From: Betaproteobacteria bacterium
GTDB lineage: Bacteria > Pseudomonadota > Gammaproteobacteria > Burkholderiales > Rhodocyclaceae
DNA length: 64,000 nt
Direction: 5' to 3'
NCBI GenBank assembly: GCA_016703785.1
Contig: JADJBM010000032.1
Location: 248,001 to 312,000, forward strand
Shown here one piece after another: positions 58,869-64,000 of this stretch. The translations under genes were made by a program, and so were the position numbers. The notes beneath the pieces are model-generated. The model ran no database searches, had not been told where the DNA came from, and saw only the letters and a list, made by a program, of their open reading frames with translations. The first letter of the stretch is position 1. Each line of letters starts with the position of its first letter.

Positions 58869-59744
58869 ATGAGCAGCAAGGAAATGGCCGCCGACTTCGA
58901 CAGCCTGATGCCCGAACTTCCCTTCACGCGCCGTGGCTTCATCGTCACCGCGCTGGGCGCGGGCTTCGCCCTCGCCGTGCAGCCGGTGAAGGCGCAAACG
59001 GCGATCAGCACCGGCACCCAGGGCCTCACCGCCGGTGAGGTCAAGGTCAAGGTGAGCGACGGCAAGATGGTCGCCTACCGCGCCCAGCCTGCTTCGGGCT
59101 CGAACTTTCCAGTGATCCTGGTCGTCTCGGAAATTTTCGGCGTGCACGAGTACATCGCCGACGTTTGCCGGCGCCTGGCCAAGCTGGGCTACCTGGCCAT
59201 TGCGCCGGAGTTGTTCGCCCGCCACGGCGACCCGCGCAAGCTGACCAACATCCAGGACATCCTCACCACTATCGTCGGCAAGGTGCCCGACGCGCAAGCG
59301 ATGAGCGATCTCGATGCCTGCGTCGCCTGGGCGAAAGTCAGCGGCGGCGACACGGCGAGGCTCGGCATCACCGGCTTCTGCTGGGGCGGCCGCATCACCT
59401 GGCTGTACGCCGCGCACAACCCGCAGCTGAAGGCCGGCGTCGCCTGGTACGGCCGCCTGGTCGGCCAGGCCAGCGACCTTACGCCGAAGCAGCCGACGGA
59501 ACTCGCCGCCGCACTGAAAGCGCCGGTGCTCGGCCTCTACGGCGGCGCCGACCAGGGCATTCCGCTCGATACGATATGGGCCATGGAAGACAAGCTGAAG
59601 GCGGCCGGCGGCAAGTCCGAGATCCACGTCTACGACGACGCCCCGCACGCCTTCCACGCCGACTACCGGCCGAGCTACCGCAAGGAGCCGGCCGAAGACG
59701 GCTGGAAGCGCATGCAGGCGTGGTTCAAGAAGAACGGCCTTTGA
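58869..59744 (+). CDS. Tat-exported dienelactone hydrolase family protein
   Basis: The 291-residue protein has a twin-arginine signal ([19 protein letters not shown], residues 19-37). The dienelactone hydrolase domain shows [20 protein letters not shown], the nucleophile [25 protein letters not shown] and [14 protein letters not shown] with catalytic Asp and His. Export is unusual for this cytoplasmic family. Natural substrate unknown. Confidence 0.9.
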   Translation: MSSKEMAADFDSLMPELPFTRRGFIVTALGAGFALAVQPVKAQTAISTGTQGLTAGEVKVKVSDGKMVAYRAQPASGSNFPVILVVSEIFGVHEYIADVCRRLAKLGYLAIAPELFARHGDPRKLTNIQDILTTIVGKVPDAQAMSDLDACVAWAKVSGGDTARLGITGFCWGGRITWLYAAHNPQLKAGVAWYGRLVGQASDLTPKQPTELAAALKAPVLGLYGGADQGIPLDTIWAMEDKLKAAGGKSEIHVYDDAPHAFHADYRPSYRKEPAEDGWKRMQAWFKKNGL

Positions 59745-59769
59745 TAATCAGGCCGGCCCAGCTACTTTA

Positions 59770-60240
59770 TTACGGCAGTGCCGCCGGCGCATCGCCCAGC
59801 GTGCGCAGGTAGGCGATCAAATTGGCGCGGGTGGCGTCGTCGGTGATGCCGACCAGGTTCATCTCCCGCTCGGGCACGGCGCGCGCCGTCTCCTCGAGGA
59901 AATAGTTCAGGGTGGCGTAGGTCCATTTCTTCTTCACCGCCTTCATGGCCGGCGAGAACTCGAAGCCTTCGCGCGTGGCGGCCATGCGCCCCATGACGTT
60001 CCACAGGTGCGGTCCCTTGAAGTTGCTGCCGCTCTTGTGGCCGTCGTGGCACTGCGCGCACTTGCGGTCGAAGTAGCGCGCGCCGGCGTCGAGGTCGGCG
60101 CTGGCGATCAGCTTGGCGAAGGCCGGGTCGAGCGGCGGGTCGTAGCTCGCCAGCGGCCCCGGCTCGGCGAGCGCCGATGTGCCCAGAGCACTCAGCATGC
60201 ACAGCGCGGTGGCGGCGTGGATGCGGGTCTTGCGTGGCAT
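59770..60240 (-). CDS. periplasmic monohaem cytochrome c
   Basis: The 156-residue protein has a signal peptide (MPRKTRIHAATALCMLSALG), then the haem motif CAQCH in ARYFDRKCAQCHDGHKSGSN and a likely axial methionine in FSPAMKAVKKKW. It matches class I cytochromes c of the c550 kind. It is the last of three exported-protein genes. Confidence 0.92.
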   Translation of the reverse strand: MPRKTRIHAATALCMLSALGTSALAEPGPLASYDPPLDPAFAKLIASADLDAGARYFDRKCAQCHDGHKSGSNFKGPHLWNVMGRMAATREGFEFSPAMKAVKKKWTYATLNYFLEETARAVPEREMNLVGITDDATRANLIAYLRTLGDAPAALP

Positions 60241-60263
60241 GTCTGGAACTCCTTTCCGAGGAT

Positions 60264-60818
60264 TCATTGCACCGGAATCCGTCCGACCACCTTCACCTTG
60301 CCGCCCTCCATGCGCACCACGATGAGTTCGGCGGTCGAGGGCGAAATGCCGGTCAGCGCCTTGATGTTGAAGTTGTGCGTCACCAGCGCCAGGTTCTGCG
60401 GCGGGCGCACCGTCTTGATGAGCTCGGTGACGGCGTGCGTGCGCTCGTCCGCGCGGTCGGGGTCGAGGTGCAGCGAATTGAGCATCTCCCACGGGATCGG
60501 CGGGAAGCCGAAGGCGAGTTCGGCCGTGTCCTTCGTGCGGCACCATTGCGAGGATCGCACTTCGCTCACCTTGATGGCGCGCCACTTCAGCATGCGCCCG
60601 ATGCGGCGCGCCTCCTCGCGTCCCGTCTCGGAGAGGTTGCGCTGCGTCTTGCAGTCGCCGATGAAGAAGTTCGGCGGATCGCCTCGACCGGGTTCGGTGG
60701 CGGCGTGGCGCAGCAGCAGCACGTGGCCGCCTTCCTTCAGCTTGGCAAACAGCGCCTCGTCGGCGAAGGCCGCGAACGGCAGGAGCAGTCCAAGCAGCAG
60801 GGCAAGCAGTTTCTTCAT
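60264..60818 (-). CDS. exported histidine phosphatase family protein
   Basis: The 184-residue protein has a signal (LLALLLGLLLPFAAFA), then HVLLLRHAATEPG, RNLSETGREEARRIGRML, VRSSQWCRTKDTA and LALVTHNFNIKALTG. This is a periplasmic branch of the phosphoglycerate-mutase superfamily. Overlaps the upstream gene by ATGA. Substrate unknown. Confidence 0.88.
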   Translation of the reverse strand: MKKLLALLLGLLLPFAAFADEALFAKLKEGGHVLLLRHAATEPGRGDPPNFFIGDCKTQRNLSETGREEARRIGRMLKWRAIKVSEVRSSQWCRTKDTAELAFGFPPIPWEMLNSLHLDPDRADERTHAVTELIKTVRPPQNLALVTHNFNIKALTGISPSTAELIVVRMEGGKVKVVGRIPVQ

Positions 60819-61821
60819 TCGATCATTCCCAGTTTTCCGTTGTGCGATCCCATGTACCAGTAGCGGCCCTGCGCGTCGACGATGGCCTTGCGGATGCCGG
60901 TGTTCTTCGACGGCAGGGTGATGACGCGGAAGGCCTCCGTCTTCGGCTCGAACAGCGCCACCGTGTCGGTGTCGATCTCGTTGGCCCAGACGCGGCCGGC
61001 GGCGTCCACCGTCACCGCGTAGGGGCCGCCGCCGCGGCCGGCCGGCATGGCGTATTCCTTGACGATACGTCGCGCCTGCGGATCGACCTTGATCAGCTTG
61101 CCGTTGCCGTAGAGCGTCACCCACAACATGCCGTCGGGCGCCGTGGCGATGCGGCGCGGGCGCGAGCCGCTGCCCGTCTCAAGATGGGTGATCTGGCCGG
61201 TGGCCGGATCGAGGCCGCCCGAGGCTTTCCTCGCCGAGGCGGCAGAACCACACGGCGCCACCCTTTGTCGATGGCCAGGCCGTAGGGATTGCCCGAGGTT
61301 TTGTATTCGGTGATCTGTCCGCTGGCGCGGTCGAGCCGGCCGATGCGCTGGCCGTTCTGCACGGTGAACCAGATGATGCCCTTTTCGTCTATTACAAGCG
61401 TGTGCGGATCGCCGCCGGAGGGCGCGCGATGCTCCGTCACCTTGCCCGTCTTCGGATCGAGGCGGCCGATCGTGCCATTGCCGTTGCCGGTGTACCAGAC
61501 GATGCCCTCCGCATCGACGAGCAGGCCGTGCGGTCGCGCGCCGGCGGGCAGATCCCACTCGTTGAAGGTTTTCGTCTTCGTGTCGAAGCGCGCGATGCGG
61601 TTGCCGGCCATGACGGCGATGTAGATGTTGCCGTCGGGGGCGGGCGCCGGGTCGCGCGCGAACTTCGGCGTCGGCACCGGCCATTCCGTCACCTTGCCCT
61701 GCACCTGCGGCAGGGCGCCGGGAACGGTGTTGTAATTCGAGCCGCCGGCAAAGGTTGGATCGGTAAGCGCGGGGCCGGCGAGGGTGACCAGAGCTACCAG
61801 AATCAGATGGGTTTTTTTCAT
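60815..61821 (-). pseudogene. exported NHL/virginiamycin B lyase-like beta-propeller protein, two frameshifts
   Basis: The start at 61821 gives a signal peptide (KKTHLILVALVTLAGPALTD) and propeller blades such as GNIYIAVMAGNRIARFD, HGLLVDAEGIVWYTGNGNG and GIIWFTVQNGQRIGRLD. At 61261-61263 one extra G, and at about 61213-61216 one extra C, break the frame. Removing both restores DKGGAVWFCRLGEESLGRLD and then DPATGQITHLETGS through GSHNGKLGMIE. The whole would be about 335 residues. Function unknown; a regulator-like binding role is possible. Confidence 0.75.
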
Positions 61822-61964
61822 TGTCATGCTCCGTCGGGGTCGCTCCATACTAAGGCGGGGTGCGGGGGCGCGCAACACGGCTTGCGCTTGGGCCCGCACC
61901 CCGCCATAATCCACCAAGCAACTGCTTGGTTGGCATGCCTTCGAATCCCAATATAAGGAAGACC

Positions 61965-62831
61965 ATGCAATACCGCTCCGTGTTCCGCGCCGGACTCTTT
62001 GCCGGCCAGGTTATCGTCGTCACCGGCGGCGGCAGTGGCATCGGCCGCTGCACCGCCCACGAACTGGCCGCCCTCGGCGCACAGGTCGCGCTGGTCGGCC
62101 GCAAGCCGGAAAAGCTCGACAAGGTCCGCCAGGAGATCACCGAGGCCGGCGGCAGTGCCACCACCCACGCCTGCGACATCCGTGAGGAGGAGCAAGTCTG
62201 CGCCACGGTGGATGCCGTGCTGGCGGCGCACGGCCGCATCGACGGCCTGGTCAACAACGCCGGCGGGCAGTTTCCCGCGCCGCTGCGCGACATCTCGCTG
62301 AAGGGCTGGGAGGCGGTGGTGCGCACCAACCTCACTGGCGGCTTCCTCGTCGCGCGCGAATGCTACCGGCGCTGGATGGAGCAGCACGGCGGCGCGGTGG
62401 TGAACATGATCGCCGACATGTGGGGCGGCATGCCCGGCATGGCGCACTCGGGCGCGGCGCGCGCCGGCATGCTCAACTTCACCGAGTCGGCCGCCTGCGA
62501 ATGGGCGGCCTCCGGCGTGCGCGTGAATGCCGTGGCGCCGGGCTGGATCGCCTCCAGCGGCTTCGAAACCTATCCGCCGGAAGTGCAGGAGTGGGCGAAG
62601 ACGCTCAAGGCCAAGATTCCCCAGCAGCGCTTCGGCACCGAGGCGGAAGTGTCGGCCGCCATCGTCTTCCTGCTCTCCGAGGCGGCGTCCTTCATCACCG
62701 GCACGACCATCCGCATCGACGGCGGCGTGCTCAACGCGCGGCCGACCTGGCCGCTCGTGCCGCACAAGCGCGCGAAGGCCTACAACGGCTTCCCGCTCTA
62801 TGCGCCGCCGAAGTTCATGGTGGACGAGTGA
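61965..62831 (+). CDS. SDR-family oxidoreductase (PECR-like trans-2-enoyl-CoA reductase type)
   Basis: The 288-residue protein has the Rossmann motif VVTGGGSGIGRCTAHELAAL, LVNNAGG and GVRVNAVAPGWI. The usual YxxxK site reads HSGAARAGMLNFTES, a form seen in peroxisomal trans-2-enoyl-CoA reductase-like SDRs. The ATG at 61965 follows AAGGAAG. It precedes an acyl-CoA carboxylase gene with a repeat between them, so an acyl-CoA pathway is likely. Confidence 0.8.
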   Translation: MQYRSVFRAGLFAGQVIVVTGGGSGIGRCTAHELAALGAQVALVGRKPEKLDKVRQEITEAGGSATTHACDIREEEQVCATVDAVLAAHGRIDGLVNNAGGQFPAPLRDISLKGWEAVVRTNLTGGFLVARECYRRWMEQHGGAVVNMIADMWGGMPGMAHSGAARAGMLNFTESAACEWAASGVRVNAVAPGWIASSGFETYPPEVQEWAKTLKAKIPQQRFGTEAEVSAAIVFLLSEAASFITGTTIRIDGGVLNARPTWPLVPHKRAKAYNGFPLYAPPKFMVDE

Positions 62832-62848
62832 GAACGCGCCGTCCTGGT

Positions 62849-62945
62849 TTTCCCCCTCTCCCGCTGGCGGGAGAGGGCAGGGGTGAGGGTGGTCGGCCGA
62901 TTGCCCCTCACCCTAGCCCTCTCCCCGCAAACGGGGAGAGGGGAT
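62849..62945. repeat. pair of palindromic repeats
   Basis: CCCCCTCTCCCGCTGGCGGGAGAGGG and, further on, CCCTCTCCCCGCAAACGGGGAGAGGGG each form an inverted repeat, joined by CAGGGGTGAGGGT...CCCTCACCCTAG, itself an outer inverted repeat. No T-run. Same family as at 54.5 kb. Confidence 0.8.
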
Positions 62946-62960
62946 AACGAGCGCACTGCC

Positions 62961-64000
62961 ATGCCCATCCTCGAATCGACCCTCGACACCTCGTCTGCCG
63001 CCTTCGCCGCCAACCGCGCCGCCTGGCTGCTATTGATCGCGGACTTCCGTGCCCTCGAGCAGCGCGTGCGCGACGCTTCGGCCAAGGCCAAGCCGGTCTT
63101 CGACAAGCGCAAGCAGCTGCTGCCGCGCGAACGCGTCGAGCGTGCGCTCGATGCCGGCTCGCCCTTCCTCGAGCTTGCCACCGTCGCCGGCTGGTGCCTC
63201 GACAATCCCGACCCGGCCAAGACCATTCCCGGCGGCGGCCTCGTCGCCGGCATCGGCACTGTCTCCGGCGTGCGCTGCATGATCGCCGCCTCGGATTCCG
63301 GCATCGACGCCGGCGCCATCCAGCCGATGGGGCTGGAGAAGATCCTGCGCGTGGTGGCCATCGCCCGCGAGAACAAGCTGCCCTTCCTGCACCTGGTCGA
63401 ATCGGCCGGCGCCAACCTGCTCAAGTACCGCGTCGAGGATTTCATCCACGGCGGTGGCCTCTTCTGCGGCCTGACGCGTCTCTCCGCCGCGGGCATCCCG
63501 GTGGTGACGGTGGTGCATGGTTCCTCCACCGCCGGCGGCGCCTACATGCCGGGCATGTCGGACTACGTGGTGATGGTGCGCGGCCGCGCGAAGGCCTTCC
63601 TCGCCGGCCAGGCGCTGCTCAAGGCCGCCACCGGCGAGGACGCCAGCGAGGAAGAACTCGGCGGTGCCGAGATGCACGCAACCGTTTCCGGCTTGTGCGA
63701 ATACCTCGCCGAAGACGACGCCGACGGCATCCGCCTCGCGCGCGAGGTGCTGGCGAAACTCGACTGGAACCGCGACATCCGTCCAGAACAAAAGTCAGCT
63801 CCTGCACCACGGCGCGACATCGACGAACTGCTCGGCCTGGTGCCGCTCGACACGAAAAAACCCTACGACGTGCGCGAGGTCATCGCCCGCATCGTCGACG
63901 CTTCGGATTTCCTCGACTTCAAGGCGGGCTACGGCGTGTCGACGGTGTGCGGCCACGCCGCCCTCGACGGCCACGCCGTGGGAATCATCGGCAACAACGG
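62961..64000 (+). CDS. acyl-CoA carboxylase beta subunit, 5' part (AtuC/LiuB-like)
   Basis: The frame from ATG 62961 is open to the window end (346 codons). It shows RKQLLPRERVERALDAGSPF, GGGLVAGIGTVSGVRCMIAA, HLVESAGANLLKYRVEDF, VVHGSSTAGGAYMPGMSDYV and GGAEMHATVSGLCEYLA. This is a carboxyltransferase of the geranyl-/methylcrotonyl-CoA type, not PccB-like. With the preceding SDR it may start an acyclic terpenoid or leucine breakdown cluster. Confidence 0.85.
   Translation, partial: MPILESTLDTSSAAFAANRAAWLLLIADFRALEQRVRDASAKAKPVFDKRKQLLPRERVERALDAGSPFLELATVAGWCLDNPDPAKTIPGGGLVAGIGTVSGVRCMIAASDSGIDAGAIQPMGLEKILRVVAIARENKLPFLHLVESAGANLLKYRVEDFIHGGGLFCGLTRLSAAGIPVVTVVHGSSTAGGAYMPGMSDYVVMVRGRAKAFLAGQALLKAATGEDASEEELGGAEMHATVSGLCEYLAEDDADGIRLAREVLAKLDWNRDIRPEQKSAPAPRRDIDELLGLVPLDTKKPYDVREVIARIVDASDFLDFKAGYGVSTVCGHAALDGHAVGIIGNN

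Overview
The window looks like a chromosomal segment of a GC-rich betaproteobacterium, most likely Rhodocyclales or a relative. This rests on gene content and gene order (zapB-like/zapA/6S RNA, polA next to a DUF2782 gene, paired BPSS1780-type membrane proteins, nadD-rsfS-rlmH-maf-rng, rfbCDBA), not on any search. Genes are densely packed, with many ATGA start/stop overlaps. I saw no tRNA, rRNA, transposase, integrase or CRISPR array.

Layout. 1-0.7 kb: start of ilvD and a small orphan gene. 0.8-7.6 kb: lgt, then a leftward pyrF-hupH-hynS-isp1-isp2-hynL cluster encoding a membrane-bound, Isp-type [NiFe] uptake hydrogenase. 7.7-17.7 kb: two VOC-fold genes, a lipoprotein and the propionyl-CoA/methylmalonyl-CoA cluster (mutase, BrnTA toxin-antitoxin, meaB, pccB, pccA, a broken aminotransferase). 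17.8-25.9 kb: a GntR regulator with an enoyl-CoA hydratase-family gene, then a malonate operon (matR, malonyl-CoA decarboxylase, TRAP transporter PQM, malonyl-CoA synthetase). 26-29.8 kb: an ECF sigma factor, an anti-sigma/DsrE fusion and two exported DsrE proteins, followed by TauE/SafE and EVE-domain genes. 29.9-30.6 kb: 6S RNA, zapA and a zapB-like gene. 30.7-38.8 kb: a cobalamin riboswitch, btuB-C-D, btuF and cobU-T-S-C. 38.8-43.4 kb: dTDP-rhamnose genes and a bactofilin fusion. 43.4-44.4 kb: HicBA and a membrane protein. 44.7-56 kb: polA, LOG, membrane proteins, nadD-rsfS-rlmH-maf, a CZB protein, rng and an acyltransferase. 56-64 kb: egtB-egtD, an AhpD-like gene, an exported dienelactone hydrolase, a trio of exported proteins (NHL-repeat protein, histidine phosphatase, cytochrome c), an SDR and the start of an acyl-CoA carboxylase beta gene.

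How the parts fit. B12 uptake and nucleotide-loop assembly supply the cofactor for methylmalonyl-CoA mutase, which with PCC and MeaB sends propionyl-CoA to succinyl-CoA. The mat operon imports malonate and turns it into acetyl-CoA. The hydrogenase feeds electrons from H2 into the membrane.

The most novel element is the sigma/anti-sigma/DsrE unit. The anti-sigma factor carries its own DsrE domain predicted to lie outside the membrane. Both divergent transcription units are preceded by near-identical GGAATAAA-N14-CGTC-N-TA elements.

Two window-wide features need caution. Several genes carry single-base frameshifts, mostly in short homopolymers, which suggests sequence error. A GC-rich palindromic repeat family sits between genes and also encodes tails or linkers inside several proteins.
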